Shown: positions 1-11,979, counted from the stretch's first letter. The stretch is 64,000 nt of DNA from Onthophagus taurus (GCF_036711975.1 NC_091976.1:1054001-1118000), one strand, 5' to 3'. Notes: a model not told the origin generated them from the sequence alone. Program-made: numbers and translations.

Positions 1-1340
1 AACGCAGTTCATTAGCGAGCACATGGATAAACGGGAACAAGTTGACATAATTTACACAGATTTTACAAAGGCATTTGATAGATTAGATCATGGAATACTT
101 CTTTCTAAACTCTGCAGTCTTTGATTTACCAATGATTTCGTGGATTTAATTTCATCTTACCTCTCCAATAGACTTTGCTATGTGAGCTACAACGGTTTTA
201 AATCTAATACGTTCACTGCTGGCTCTGGTGTTCTACAGGGTTCCAACCTGGGTCCCCTTCTATTCAATGTTTATCTGAACGATCTATTACGACGACTTGA
301 TGGTAATGTGCTTGCTTACGCCGATGACCTAAAGATCGTGTAACATCTTATTCGCTCGTGTAACATCCCCTGAAGACTGTGTTATCTTACAGCGCAATCT
401 GAACATTATCAGTTCCTGGTCAATACAGAATGGAATTGACCTTAACATAGCAAAATGCGTTGTCGTATCCTACACAAGGTGTAATAACCCATTAAGGTTT
501 AATTATAGTGTGGGAGTTGAAGCAATACGCAGAGAACGCGCTATTCGAGATTTGGGTGTCTTATTCGATGACCAGTTGCAATTCAAAGACCATGTTAACG
601 CTATAGTAAAGTCAGCCTCTGGTGGATTGAGTTTCATTATCAGGCAATGTAAAAAATTTAACAACGTAGCTGCATTAACAGTACTTTTCTATGCGTTTGT
701 TCGTACAAAATTGGAATATGGTTCTATGGTTTGGTATCCTTATTATACTTCTCACCAGCTCATGCTCGAAAGAGTGCAGAAGAGGTTCTTAAAATACTTA
801 CATTTTAAAACAGTTGGTCAGTATCCGGAGCGAGGTGTTGACTACGTTGCGTTATTGGAAGAATTTAATTTTTCATCTTTGAACAATCGTAGAGAAGATG
901 CTAGTAGAAAATTTTTATCGAACATCGTCAATTGTACTGTCGGCTCACCTTCACTTCTTGCTCGAGTTGGATTCATTATACCCAGACCTGGTATCAGGAA
1001 TAGCAACACATACCAGATGCCGATCGCTAGGACCAACGTTCTGATGCGGGCGCCTCTGACACATATGGCACGGAACGCAAATAATGAAGTTACCACTTAA
1101 ACTATATATCCCTTATTAATTTTGTAATTTGTAAAATATCTCTATTGTGACATATTATTATTATTATTTTTTTTTTTCTCTTGTTTTTGTTTGGAATTTA
1201 TCTGAATTGCTATTAATTTTTGTTTTGTGCGAAGAAAAGGTAAAGTGTACCTTTTCTTCTCTTTGTTGTACATTATCCTGTAATTGGGTCTTCCTGTTGG
1301 ATAATAAAGAGATATATTATTATTATTATTATAAAGGTTA
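1..1340 (+). mobile_element. 3' part of a non-LTR retrotransposon (Jockey/CR1-like), broken
   Basis: The left window edge cuts into a reverse transcriptase. Bases about 35-120 read as palm motif A (DFTKAFDRLDH), then the frame breaks. Bases 140-343 contain the LQGSNLGPLLF and YADD motifs (YADD at 317-328) and end at a premature stop in a short duplication of TCGTGTAACATC. The frame resumes at 510-1100 with the post-RT region (LGVLFDDQLQFKDHV and KLEYGSMVWYPYY). A 3' tail follows with AATAAAG near 1304 and a (TTA)n microsatellite at about 1313-1336, typical of non-LTR 3' ends. Three or more frame breaks mean it is dead. Clade placement is from motif likeness only. Confidence 0.85.
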
Positions 1341-2160
1341 AAAAAATGTTTTAAGAATTCTTTAAGAACATTAATTATCTCCTTTTTTTCTATATTTCTT
1401 TATTACCTCTCTCCTTTTATTCGGCTTTCGATGTCCATGACTGCGTCTGATTTGTTTTGGCAGTAAATTCGGAAACAACAGGAATTGAGGTTGATGGAAT
1501 TGTAATTCCTTCAATCAAAGTTAATAGAAAATAAATATTAAAGGTTTTGTCTCGGTTTGGCCTCATTTTTAAGATAAAATTAGAGAATAATTGTTGAATG
1601 AAAAATTAATACACTTCACACTTATGTAACTTAAGAAAAAATTTTAATATCGTTATTTAAGCTATCTTTTGGGAAATATAAAAGTTATGGTTTTCGCAGC
1701 ATAAATATTCCTCAGAAAAATTTTAAAGGAAAGATCCGTTTTAAGGATTTTTGGTGAATCATGAGAAATAGATAACGAAATTCATGAAATCGTGGAGGTT
1801 TTATTTTTGAAAATAAGGAAATGATTTTTTGTATCAACCTGTTTACACTTTCCTCTTTAAGAAAACATATAGCTATAATTTTGGTTTAACTACAGTCTTA
1901 TTGTCAATTTGAAAATGATAAATTATTATTTCAAGAAGAATATTTTTCACGTCAAAATATCTTATCTAAAACATTTTCCTTTGTTAGGCTTATCAACGCG
2001 GTTCATTTAAAACATTCAAAGACGTATGTCGCAATGTTTCATTTATCATCAAAGACACATTAAGAAGTAAATAACTAATAGCACTCATTTCGGTCATTTC
2101 TAAAGGTTCTTATCGCCGATGAATAGCAAAAACAATGTAAAAAATGAGTGAGAAAATTCT
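1341..2160. other. AT-rich intergenic DNA
   Basis: No gene, repeat structure or coding-like frame was recognised. It ends at the promoter of the secreted-protein gene. Confidence 0.6.
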
Positions 2161-2170
2161 AAATTTTGCG

Positions 2171-2178
2171 TATAAAAG
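2171..2178 (+). promoter_or_regulatory. TATA box of the secreted-protein gene
   Basis: TATAAAAG lies 77 bp upstream of the ATG at 2248. Transcription would begin near 2200, giving a leader of about 45 nt without a needed intron. Confidence 0.7.
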
Positions 2179-2247
2179 AGCATGCAAGCACCATAATGTT
2201 AACTACTTTGGTTTTACTTCTCTAAGAAACAGGTGAAGAGCTAAACA

Positions 2248-3758
2248 ATGAAGTTTAACTTAGCTTTCTTACTTTTGATAGTTTGCATAACAACTACGTT
2301 AGCTACTGGTAAGAATACCTTTAATAATTATTTACTGTATTTATGTAATAAAATTTTATCTTATTTAGAACACCATCATAAAAAGCACAAGCATGGTTTA
2401 AAACACCACCATGGTGCAAAACATCACCATGCAAGACATCACATCGCCAAACGCACTAGTTGTCTTTCATTAAAACTGAATTTGGATTTGATAGCCCAAA
2501 GTGTGAATGAAGTCGATCAAGCTATGTGTGGGTCAGTATTACTCACAACATGTAAGAAATTAATTGTAGCGTCCAGAAAATTTAATTATAATTCTTAAAC
2601 TATTTCTTCAACAGTCAAAGCTACTACTTGGGCTCAAACGAAACTGCAAATTACAAGAGTATGCGCTATCGATTTTAAATTCGACTTTTCATTATCAATC
2701 TCCCTAGGGTTGATAAAAACTTCTTATGTATCACTTCAGCTAGCAATTGAAAGCTTCGAAAACATCAAGAGTGGTTTACCCTTATTATCTCTTCCAAGCT
2801 GTTGGTCTGAAACTGTTCTGAAATGTAAGTGTAATACGTAAAAGATATTAATTTCCTTTTACAGAAACACCAAATCTATTTTTTAGTGAAAAATTGCTTG
2901 TCGCTTATCATGGAATTTGAAGTCTCTTTAAAGAAATGTAAGTATGCTTAATCGCATCGATATGAATAGTCTTGATAAAATCGCTTTCTTATACTCATAG
3001 GCGACAATAATGAAGATGGAACCACTATAGAAGGATCTAGCAATAGTGAATCAGGTAGTCAATCAACTACACCAGGTACATCGTCGAGTACCGATTCCCA
3101 ATCCTCAGGAAGCGTAAGCGAAATAACCGACACATCCGATAAAGATACGGCAACAGTAGTACCAACAGATGATACAACGACGAAAGAGACCGAAACATCA
3201 TCAGATACATCAGGCTCGTCTTCCGACGACAGTACAGATACCGAAAAGACAGAACACAGCCAGGAAACAGCAGACAACACTAATGAAACCGAAACATCAT
3301 CAGTTACACCAGGCACGTCTTCCGATAGCAGTATAGATACCGAAAAGACAGAACCCAGCCAGGAAACAGTAGGCAGCAATAATGAAACCGAAACATCATC
3401 AGTTACACCAGGCACGTCTTCCGACAGCAGTATAGATACCGAAGTACCGGTAACGGATGACAAGAGTGATACTGAAGAGACAGAAAGCAACCAGGAAATA
3501 ACAGATAGCAATGATAAAACCGAAACATCGTCAGTTACACCAAACACGTCTTCCGGCAGCAATCCAGATACCGAAGCAACGACAACGGACGGCAAGAGTG
3601 ATACGACAACCGAAAATAATTGCAAGGGAAATGGTAAAGGATTGGGGGCTTGTCAAGATACCCATCCAACAAAAGGCAAAAATCAACGTCGCGCTCCAAG
3701 ACGTCACCTTAGACACCACAAGCTTTATAAGGCCCACAAACACAATTCTCACTATTAA
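2248..3758 (+). CDS. Secreted His-rich / Ser-Thr-Asp-Glu repeat protein (420 aa, five exons)
   Basis: Family not recognised. Proposed exons are 2248-2308, 2369-2551, 2615-2824, 2887-2937 and 3001-3758. Every junction is GT-AG and phase 1, and the joined frame is open for 421 codons. The product begins with a signal peptide (MKFNLAFLLLIVCITTTLA). A Lys/His-rich stretch with HHHKKHKHG and HHHGAKHHHARHH follows, ending at a possible dibasic cut (AKR). Next comes a roughly 115-residue, probably helical domain with six cysteines. Four imperfect repeats follow, the first two about 33 aa long, rich in S/T/D/E (core SSVTPGTSSDSSIDTE) and mucin-like. The basic, His-rich C-terminus has two more cysteines. 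A TATA box sits upstream and AATAAA at 3815. Secretion is well supported. Metal binding by the His tract and O-glycosylation of the repeats are inferences. The exon 3-4 boundary is the least certain, since another AG lies at 2863-2864. Confidence 0.75.
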
Positions 3759-3814
3759 ATGAAATATCTTGCATACATAGACAATCACTGGTAAATGGGT
3801 TTGTAATTTGTCGA

Positions 3815-3820
3815 AATAAA
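3815..3820 (+). terminator. Polyadenylation signal AATAAA
   Basis: AATAAA lies 57 bp after the stop at 3756-3758 of the secreted-protein gene. Confidence 0.6.
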
Positions 3821-3829
3821 TTAGTAAGA

Positions 3830-4680
3830 AGCAGTATATTTGAGTGTATCGAATTTTTTTAAACCTTCCACCAAATCTTAAATACATTTGCATAAATTAT
3901 TCTTCGCTCGCCAAAAATGTAGTGCATACATCGTTATAGGGTTCTAATAAGGAGCTTTCTTTCTTAGTTTTAAACATGTATTTTAATTATTAACAGTTAT
4001 TAAAATTGTACCCGCTAGATCTATGCAATGATAAAATGCTTGCAAATCGAGCAGGGTCAATTGGTGTGCAGGATTTCTCCTAAACCAGAAGTCGAATAAT
4101 CAAACTTCAATACGATTACTTTTCTAAACTCAATGACTAGAGAAATTTTAAGTAAATAAATATTTTTTGATTATTTTTTGAGAAAATGAATCATACGTAG
4201 GATTTTCAAAAAATATTCATTTTCGACGAAATGGTGCCCATTCTAATATGAAATGATTTATTGATAAAAAAACATGTATAAAAATGGTTGTAAAACAGAT
4301 AACTTTAGATAAGTAACATTTATAATAATAAATATTTATAATAAGGAATTTGAAGATTTCAAGAAATGATTTTCAAACTAATAAATTCTACATAAATTTA
4401 CTTTAATACCCTATTAATTTCGTCGTTACATCTCAAATCCTGTTCTTGAAATACGATATTTTAACGAATGGGAACTAATTAATAAATCTATAAGCATCGA
4501 GTATCAACTTGTCGGCTCACCCATTATCAACAACACTTCTAATTGATGTAGCAGTTGTAATCTTTTGTAACTCATCTCATTTATAAAGTACTTTTTCCAA
4601 ATAACACATCAGATCATTGTGAAGATATTGAAATCTACAACATAGACTGAAATGCGAAGTTTACATCCTAAAAATAAAGT
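3830..4680. other. AT-rich intergenic DNA
   Basis: Nothing recognised. It abuts the microsatellite tail of the next retroelement on the right. Confidence 0.6.
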
Positions 4681-4688
4681 CTGGTTTT

Positions 4689-7075
4689 AGCAATAACAAT
4701 AATAATAATAAATGCCTTTATTAATTAGTCGCAAAAAAGAAAAAAAAATAGTAATAAATTCTTAGAAAGTAGACTTATTTTCTGCACGAAGTTCAGTTTG
4801 GTTATTAACCAACTGCTTTTCCACATACTACTTCACTGGTAGATCTTTGTACGTTTTGGCTATCTCGTAGGAAAAGGATCGGTGCGAGGCGCGGCGTGGA
4901 ACCGTCAATACATCTTTCCTTCTTACATTAATATTATGGACATCGCTTCTGAAAGATAGGCGTTGCAGCAAGTAAGGAGGCCGTTGATTTTTAATAATTT
5001 TATAATAAACGCAAGTTGCATGCAGTTTACGTCTGTTTTTCATGTTGGAGAAGGGTATTCTCCTCGGGTCCACTCTTTATAGGAGCCTCGTAACGTGGTC
5101 AAATGTGTCAAAAGACAAGGGGGAAAGGATCAAGCGGCGGATGTCACAAAAACAAAATACAAGAGATCAATAAAACTTTGAATTAATGAGATACTTTAAT
5201 TTAATTTCTTTTAAACACAAATCAAATAAATAAAAAGCAAAAAAACAGTAAATATTTCTATCTCGTACTCACATAATGGTTTTTGGGTTGATTGACACCT
5301 TTGTCTTCTGCTTTCTTCTCTTATTTTTCTCTTTTAATTTTTTTAGTCTTTTTCCACTTTTCACTCCCACACTTTACCCATGCCTCTACTCTAACTCTCG
5401 ACCACACTCTCTAACTTCTTCTTTCTCTCCACTTTTCGCGAGTCCGTCATCCGTTGTCCCCACTCCCAAAATATTTCTGTACTTCCCCGAATTAAATATA
5501 GATATCTTTTCTGACTTGTTACATAAGAGATAGAGGGCGCCATGCCCACCCCTCAAGCACTTGGCCACATGCTCCTCAAACCTCAACTGATGATCCAATG
5601 TAACTCCTAAAACTTTTATATCATCAGAAACAGTAAGAGGTTCGCCATCCACCACCAATTGACCGGATATCAAAGGTTTATTTGCTCTCCTTGTGACACT
5701 ACCGCAAAACAGAAGACTTATAAGTCTTTTGTTCTTCTATTTTGTATTGTTTTGCATCTATAGATGGATTAAGCACAAGCTCATGACGTTTTGCAACATC
5801 AGAAAATAATGCTACATCTGAGTTAAACTTTATTTTATGCAGGCATCATCCCAATTATTTGGATTAAAATTCAGCAGAAGCTGTGTATGATCTGCATATA
5901 AGTGAATCTGCGAATGCTCAAGAACTTGGTTAAAATTAGATGTATAAATAGAGAACAATAGTGGCCTCAAAATGAACCCCTGAGGGACTCCACGAGTAAC
6001 AGACAGAGCGCTCGATATCTGACTATTAATCTTCACAACGTGAGACCTATCCGACAAAAATGACTTTATCAAAATTACAGTCTGATTTCCAAGACCAAAA
6101 CAATGAAGTTTAGATGCAAGTATATTATGATTTATTGTATCAAATGCTTTGGTGAAGTCCAACGATAACAAAAGTGCGGCTTGCCCGGCCTCTTTAGAAG
6201 CAAATACCTCATCAGTAAGGTTCAATAAAGCTGTTGTGCGGCTGAAACCCGAATGAAACCCATATTGTTGATCTCGCAGTATATTATAACTTTCGCAGTG
6301 TGCTCTAAGTTGCCTTTCCAAGACTCTCTCTAAATTTTTTGATATTACTGGATACTGATCGGTCTAAAATTCCTTAGGGCAGAAAGGGAGATATTTTAGG
6401 TAACGCAATTACTTCATCCATCTTCCAGGCATCCGGAAAAACTGATTGATGAATAGCAGCATTTATTACGTGAGTAATATAAAGAATGAGAAAAGGGGCA
6501 CACAAGTCAATCATCCAGACTGAGATACCATCAGAACCCACCGTTGCAGTTTTAATGTTATTGATTATTATAGATACTTCATAAAACGAGTCAACAAAAG
6601 AGTCAACGGGCATAAAAGCTTGCATTATCTGCGCTCTAGGGTTTACATTATTTTGATAAAATATGGGTAAGTCGGGATCAGTCTGAATATAAAGTGAAGA
6701 ATCACTGTGATCAAAATATTATTTAAATCGTTTGGAAGAAAAATGTTAGGTACTTTGTTATCGATTTTTTTATTTATATTTAAAAGTTTAATCTTTCTCC
6801 AAAGAGCTTTTGCGTCTTTACTACGTAACGCGTAATTATAGTATGCCTTCATTTCAACCCGCACCGTTGATGTTGCCAGATTGCGATGTAACTTGTATGA
6901 AACCCAGTCTTGAATAAGCTTAGACTTTTTGAATTTTTTAAGCGCATCATCTTGAATAGACATTTGTAGTTTAGTAGTATTATCTGTTAGCCAGGGACTG
7001 GGGGGCTTTGTAAACCGTCTAGTTTTTAAAGACGCATGCAAATCCATCAGAGTAAGTAAAATCAATCATATACAA
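4689..7075 (-). mobile_element. Non-LTR retrotransposon, degenerate
   Basis: Reading leftwards on the minus strand, 7065-6643 is the endonuclease-RT linker (PPSPWLTDNTTKLQ). 6625-6374 is the first RT fingers region (VGSDGISVWMIDLC). 6321-5830 is the RT palm, with QQYGFHSGFSRTTALLNL, LDFTKAFDTINH and GVPQGFILRPLLF. The catalytic box is YADH instead of YADD. 5673-5386 continues with ISGQLVVDG and KVLGVTLDHQLRFEEHV, and 5073-4828 is the C-terminal tail. Several frameshifts and stops separate these pieces. The 3' end carries AATAAAGGC and a (TTATT/TTA)n tail at 4689-4712. No APE endonuclease is left upstream, so the copy is 5' truncated and inactive. A purine-rich tract (pyrimidine-rich on +) interrupts it at about 5300-5480. 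Confidence 0.85.
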
Positions 7076-7080
7076 TTTTT

Positions 7081-8712
7081 GTTTTTTTAATAGTTATTAT
7101 TATAATACTTTTATTAAACTAAGATTAGAACTAAAACTAGAACTAACACTAGAAACTTTCGGGTTTTGCCGTGCGTCTTTTAATAAAAGGTTTGACGTTT
7201 CGGATGCCATGTTGCAACCTTCTTCAGAAACTGGTTCGAAGTGACGAGATCAAAAAATCGGTAACTATATATAAGTCGGAAAAACTAATTACTAATCAGT
7301 TAACGCTAATTACAAACTAATTAATAACTAATTGCGTCGCGTCCGGTGTGAGGCGGGAAGAGGTCTTCGTGTTCACCACCATCTTCCATGTTCTGCTAAG
7401 CTCCCAGCCATCCTCTCTGTTGACGTTATTTTTATATCGGTGAATCTCTATGGCTTCTCTTGTCAGTCTTTGGTAGTATCTGGTGTCCCTAGCCAGCACC
7501 TTTGTTTGTTCGAAGTCTATTCGGTGCCCCTCTGCATGGCAATGTTCCGCAACCGCCGACTGCTGGATCTTCTTCAGCCTTACATCCCTCTCATGCTCCT
7601 TGATGCGGCACTCGACGTTGCGTCCAGTTTGGCCAACATAAACCTTCCCACAACTACACGATAGTCGATAGACTCCCGCTCCTTTTAATGGAGTTAGTTT
7701 GTCCTTGGCTATCGGGAGTGTGTTCTGAATTTTACTGACCGTGCCGTACCGCACTACGATGTCGTTCTTCTTGAGGTGCCTAGCAATTCGTTCTGTTACA
7801 CCTGAAACATAGGGAAGACAGATAAATCCAAGTGGTTTTGTACTTACCGTGTCCTCGCTCTGCTTTCGCTGCTTGATGGCCTGGTTGATGTCCCTCGAAA
7901 TGTATCCATTCTTCTGCAGCACGCCTCGTAGAAAGTGTTGCTCCTTCTTCAAGTTCTCTCCTTCACATAGTCTCGCTGCTCGCTGAAATGATGTACGGAT
8001 CACGGACCTCTTCTGTTGGGGATGATGATGTGAACATGCCTGTAAATACCTGTTGGTATGGGTCTTCTTTCGGTATATACCAAGTTCTATATCTCCATCC
8101 TGGTGATCAACACATCTAGGAAAGGTAGTTTTTTGGCAGTTTCTGTTTCCATGGTGAACTTAATCATAGGATGTTGAGAGTTCAAGTGATCCAAGAACTC
8201 TTGGAGCCGTTTTTGACCATGTTGCCATATCACAAACGTGTCATCCATATATCGGAGCCATAGTTTCGAATAATTCCATGTAGAAATTAGCTATAACTGG
8301 CGATAGTGGAGATCCCATGGCTGCCCCTTCGAACTGCTCGTAAAATTCTCCTTTCCAGCTGAAATACGTCGACGATAAGCAATACTCCACCAGATCTGGT
8401 ACGTATCCTGGTAAACCCTCCGGAATGAGTTTTCGGCGAAGACCCTCTACAGCATCCTTAACTGGTACCCTAGTAAAAAGGGATTCCACATCGAAACTTA
8501 CCAACATATACCCAGCATCCAGCTTTACACCTTTTACCGATTCCACAAAATGTGTAGAATCCCTGACATACGATTCCGTGTTATCTGTAAAGGGGGACAG
8601 AATCTTTGCAAGATGTTTAGCCAGCTGGTATGTTGGGGAGTTGATGGCGCTGACGATAGGGCGGAGGGGGACGTCTGGCTCAGTTTAATTCACACCGGCC
8701 GTGAAAGCCTTC
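7081..8712 (-). mobile_element. Penelope-like element (RT plus GIY-YIG), frameshifted
   Basis: On the minus strand, 8546-8241 encodes a Penelope-type RT segment (YMLVSFDVESLFTRVPV and GAAMGSPLSPVIANFYME). A frameshift near 8258 follows, after which YMDDTFVIW and the distal RT (KKLPFLDVLI) are still readable. 8003-7317 encodes the C-terminal GIY-YIG nuclease with GVYRLSC, KVYVGQTGR and a downstream RIKEHERD segment. Past the nuclease stop lies a hammerhead motif (7186-7235) and a low-complexity tail of CTAGAACTAACA-like repeats (7118-7155). The left boundary near 8690-8712 carries ACACCGGCCGTGAAAGCCTT, which recurs almost unchanged at 20239-20258 in another PLE remnant. Intact reading is lost, so this copy should not encode a functional enzyme. 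Confidence 0.85.
7186..7235 (-). ncRNA. Hammerhead ribozyme motif (PLE 3' region)
   Basis: On the minus strand CTGAAGA (7227-7221) fits the CUGANGA core. A stem II follows with GG-UUGC pairing to GCA-U-CC, one U-U mismatch and one extra base at its foot. GAAACGTC (7201-7194) gives GAAA, a minimal stem III (AC/GU) and C17. Stem I forms between GTTT before the core and AAAC after it (7193-7190). The predicted cut is after C at 7194. This is the type I layout known from PLE hammerheads. Activity is inferred from core conservation only. Confidence 0.75.
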
Positions 8713-10147
8713 AAGAAATACAAAAGAAAAATATTTAATGAGATCTGTGAGCCTGTTTCTTATTTACAAGTGTTGATATATCTGGCTCTATTCTGCTCAA
8801 TTTGAGTCTTAAAGGTGGCTCTCCCAACTCGCACATATAAGATGACGCAAATGGTAATAATACCTTCAGATCATCAGACAGTTCTGGATATTCATTTCGA
8901 ACTTTAAGCCAAAAATTGCTCAATTTAAGTTCTTTGAAAATTAATTTTAATTCTCCATCAGATAATAACTCAATTAGTTTTTCACTAAAATGAAATGACA
9001 CATTTTTGGGTAATTTACATTGAAAGGGGTTTCGAATCCAGTCAAAGTTAGAAAAATCTTCCGGAAAATAAGTACTAAATTGACATTTTAAATCTGTCAA
9101 GTGAAGATGTTATATCTTTAACAATCGATTGAATAACTTTGAACTTGTTTTCTATAACAAAACATTCTAATGTTGGAAATGCTGCAAAATTATTCTCCTT
9201 GCAGTATGAGCACCACAAATCTATTTTTTTTGTAATGGCTTTAATTTTATCATTGGCCACTAATATATTTAATTGTTCACCTTGAAGACTTAAATTCAAC
9301 TCGTTTAATTTGAGAAAAATGTCACTTAAGTAAGCTAACCTACATAGCCATTCTTCATCGGTTAAAAAGTTTGTACATTTTTTGTCTTTATCATTACCAT
9401 TTAAAAACACAAACACTTCTTCTTTAAGTTCAAATAGTCTCGTTAGAACCCTACCCCTCAAAAGCCAACGAACCTTTGTATGTAAAAAAAGATGCTGATG
9501 CTCACTACCCATTTCTTTGCATATGTGCGCAAAAATCCTTGAGTTCAGAGGACGCGCCTTTATAAAATTTATTATTTTAATGTTTTTCGATACAAGCGCT
9601 TCTCTATGAATCATACAGTGAACCCATGTTACATTGGGTGAAACTTCTTTGATTCGGGCTAGAAGTCCGCTGTGTTTTCCAACCATGGCACGAGCTCCAT
9701 CACTGCACACACCCACACAATTTTTTTTCCTCTTTTTTTTCCTTGCAAAAAAGAAAGTCAACTACTTCATTTTTGTATCCATATTTTGCAAAACAAATTA
9801 GTTGTGCAGCATTTTGGCAATCCGTAGATTCATCCAATTGAAGACTAAAAAATTTACTTTTCCGAATTCTCATTATAATTTCGTTTTCCACATTTTCTGC
9901 CATTTCAAATATTCTGCGGCTAACTGTTGTATCCGAGAGTGGTATTTGAGATATTTGTTGCATTTCCTTTTCGCCAAACATAATGGCTGCTATATCTTGG
10001 GCTGCTGGAGCAATTAAGTCTTCAGCAATTGTGTACGGTTTGCCAGATTTTGCTATACGATAGCTCATTATTTCATCCACCTTGCGACCCCGAAAAAACT
10101 TTTCGCGACCCCATTGTGGGTCGCGACCCATAGTTTGAATAGCACTG
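8713..10147 (-). pseudogene. Degenerate hAT transposase (ZBED/SCAND3-like), TIR at one end
   Basis: The minus strand from 10131 reads LIAPAAQDIAAIMFGEKEMQ, FSLQLDESTDCQNAAQL and FAKYGYKNEVVDFLFCK. A frame change follows, then GVCSDGARAMVGKHSG, VHCMIHREALVSK, FIKARPLNSRIFAHICKEMG, HTKVRWLLRGRVLTRLFEL and, after another shift, the C-terminal DLKVLLPFASSYMCE. These match the hAT-type transposase-like proteins related to ZBED5/SCAND3. The segment that family has between LLFC and NCVGVC is deleted, and the BED finger is absent. A hAT-like terminus starting CAGTG lies at 10147, followed by GGGTCGCGACCC-type repeats near 10080-10130. The other end was not found and abuts the PLE at about 8712, so PLE insertion or truncation is likely. 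Confidence 0.8.
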
Positions 10148-10283
10148 GCCTGGACAAATTATACACCGAATTTTTAATAATAATTTTAATTATTAAATAT
10201 TTTGTTTTTTGTTACATGTTTTTATCTTTCACTTTTCAGTAAAATTTTATTAGAAATATGACTGCCCAGCTCTACATACATAT

Positions 10284-10309
10284 TATATAAAATAGACAAT
10301 TCTCAGTAG
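10284..10309 (+). promoter_or_regulatory. Probable core promoter of the DUF229 gene
   Basis: TATATAAA at 10284-10291 is followed by an initiator-like TCAGT at 10303-10307. The TATA-to-Inr distance (about 21 bp) is shorter than usual, so the exact start is uncertain. Confidence 0.45.
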
Positions 10310-10380
10310 TTGGAGGGGGGAAGAAATGTTGAAGTTTATTCTGTCAACATTATTTATAATGTTTTATTTATTTCGTTAAA

Positions 10381-11958
10381 ATGTTTTATTTTATGTTAAT
10401 TTTGGTTCTTTTTCAAATATCCTGTGTTTCCAGTGAACGAAAACTGCGAATACGTAAATTTTCTCTAAATATTTCACATGGATTTTCTTAAAATTCTTAT
10501 TTTTCAGCTCCAATGACAAAGTACTTAATCGAAAATGACGTCTGCTATGTCCCATATTTTGATCCTTGGTCTTTGCAATCAAACTACAAAAATCAATCGG
10601 GTTTCATTAATTTTTGCCCAGAAATTGAACCCTTGGTATATTTTGAAAGAACAAACTTAAAAATAAACGTTTACATCAAAGATTTCTTGCTAGAAAATTC
10701 GATGGAACTTGAATGTTGTCTGAGCAACATAACGAGAAATATGTCTAAATCAATTCCGGATAATTCCTTTAGCGAATCTAGTTGTGAGGTTTTTGAGAAT
10801 TCAACAGAAATAAAAAACGATGTAATTCGAACGATTTGTTATAAGAACGATACGAAGAAAAAACTTTACGAGGATATTCATGGATTTTTTATAGATACAA
10901 ACTTAAATCGAACCGACGAAGAGGTATCCTCTCCTCTGATTGGTTACAACGTTTTAATAATTTTAGTGGATAGTTTGTCGCAAAATAACTTTTTAAGACA
11001 CCTTCAAAATACCCATCGCTTTTTAATAAACAGTGGTTATGTAAATTTAAATATTTTTAATCAAGTGGGCAAAGATAATTTTCAAAATATACTTCCACTT
11101 CTAACGGGATTTTCGCATAGATTTGCACGAATGAAATTCGGTAATCCATCAAAAAAATTCTTTGACGATTATCCATTTGTGTGGAATGATTTCGAAAAAA
11201 ATGGATATGTAACAGCATTTGCTCAAGATTACTCCGAAAAGCATTTTTTTAATGAAAAGTGTTTAGGTTTTTTTGAGCAGCCGACAACTTATTACTTTAG
11301 AAGTTACATAATGAGTTCGAATCGATTGAATACAACATATTTGAACAATATGCCTAATTGCACCGCTTCCTTTTCGGCATCGGAAAGAATTTTAAATTTA
11401 ATATTAGAATTTGTTAAAACTTTTCTCAAAAGAAACTATTTCGGAACATTTTGTTTGAGCTCATTTACTAAATACGATTTTAACGCTCCAGGAAGAATGG
11501 ATGAAATTCTTTTAGAATTTTTCAAAATGCTTCAGAATCTTTTAGAAGATACATTTATTTTCTTTTTAGGCACAAATGGTTATTTTAATGATAACGTTTC
11601 GAAAAATATTTACGGCTGGTTCGAAAGTAGAACTCCGTTCGCATACGTTTACGTTCCGGTAGTTTTTCGAACAATTTATCCAGAACAATACAATTCGTTA
11701 TTAAGCAATCGAGAAAAATTGATCTCACCTTATGATATTTATGTTACTCTTCAGGATATTTTGGAAAAATCCCGCAATGGTTACATCTCGAAGCCGGCAA
11801 GATCTTGTCGAAATTGTAACTCAATTTTTCGAGAACATTCTCATTACCGAACTTGCAAAGAAGCAGGAATCGATAAATATTGGTGCACATGTTTAAACAA
11901 AAAGTTTGAACAATTTCAAAATGGAAATGAAAGTAATACGTATTATGTGGATTTGTAA
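10381..11958 (+). CDS. DUF229 sulfatase-like (alkaline phosphatase fold) secreted protein, 507 aa, likely pseudoenzyme
   Basis: Two exons are proposed, 10381-10453 and 10508-11958. A 54-bp GT-AG intron joins a signal-peptide exon (MFYFMLILVLFQISCVSS) in frame to the long exon. Without that exon the next ATG is 10513 and the protein lacks a signal. NVLIILVDSLSQNNFLRHL (near residue 172) matches the DUF229 start of the sulfatase-like fold. Later segments (YPFVWNDFEKNGYVTAFAQD, ESRTPFAYVYVPVVFR, SPYDIYVTLQDIL and a Cys-rich tail ending YWCTC) follow family order. In the alkaline phosphatase superfamily a DHG box binds metal. Here the matching place reads FFLGTNGYF (about residues 377-385), and the earlier His-containing box reads FTKYDFN (about 345). 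I infer loss of metal chemistry. The protein is shorter than typical DUF229 members, but the frame is clean, so it looks maintained. Confidence 0.8.
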
Positions 11959-11973
11959 ATTATAGCGTTTATT

Positions 11974-11979
11974 AATAAA
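11974..11979 (+). terminator. Polyadenylation signal AATAAA
   Basis: AATAAA lies 16 bp downstream of the stop of the DUF229 gene. Confidence 0.6.

Noticed and set aside
1147-1341. 64-residue Tyr/Phe-rich frame
   Set aside because: Reads through the (TTA)n tail of the non-LTR element.
3059-3625. 188-residue minus-strand frame rich in S/V/L
   Set aside because: It is the antisense shadow of the S/T/D/E repeat exon of the secreted-protein gene. The repeats themselves keep the reverse frame open.
5276-5533. 85-residue Phe/Ser-rich plus frame
   Set aside because: Lies opposite to the RT relic, within a pyrimidine-rich tract. No signal of a gene.
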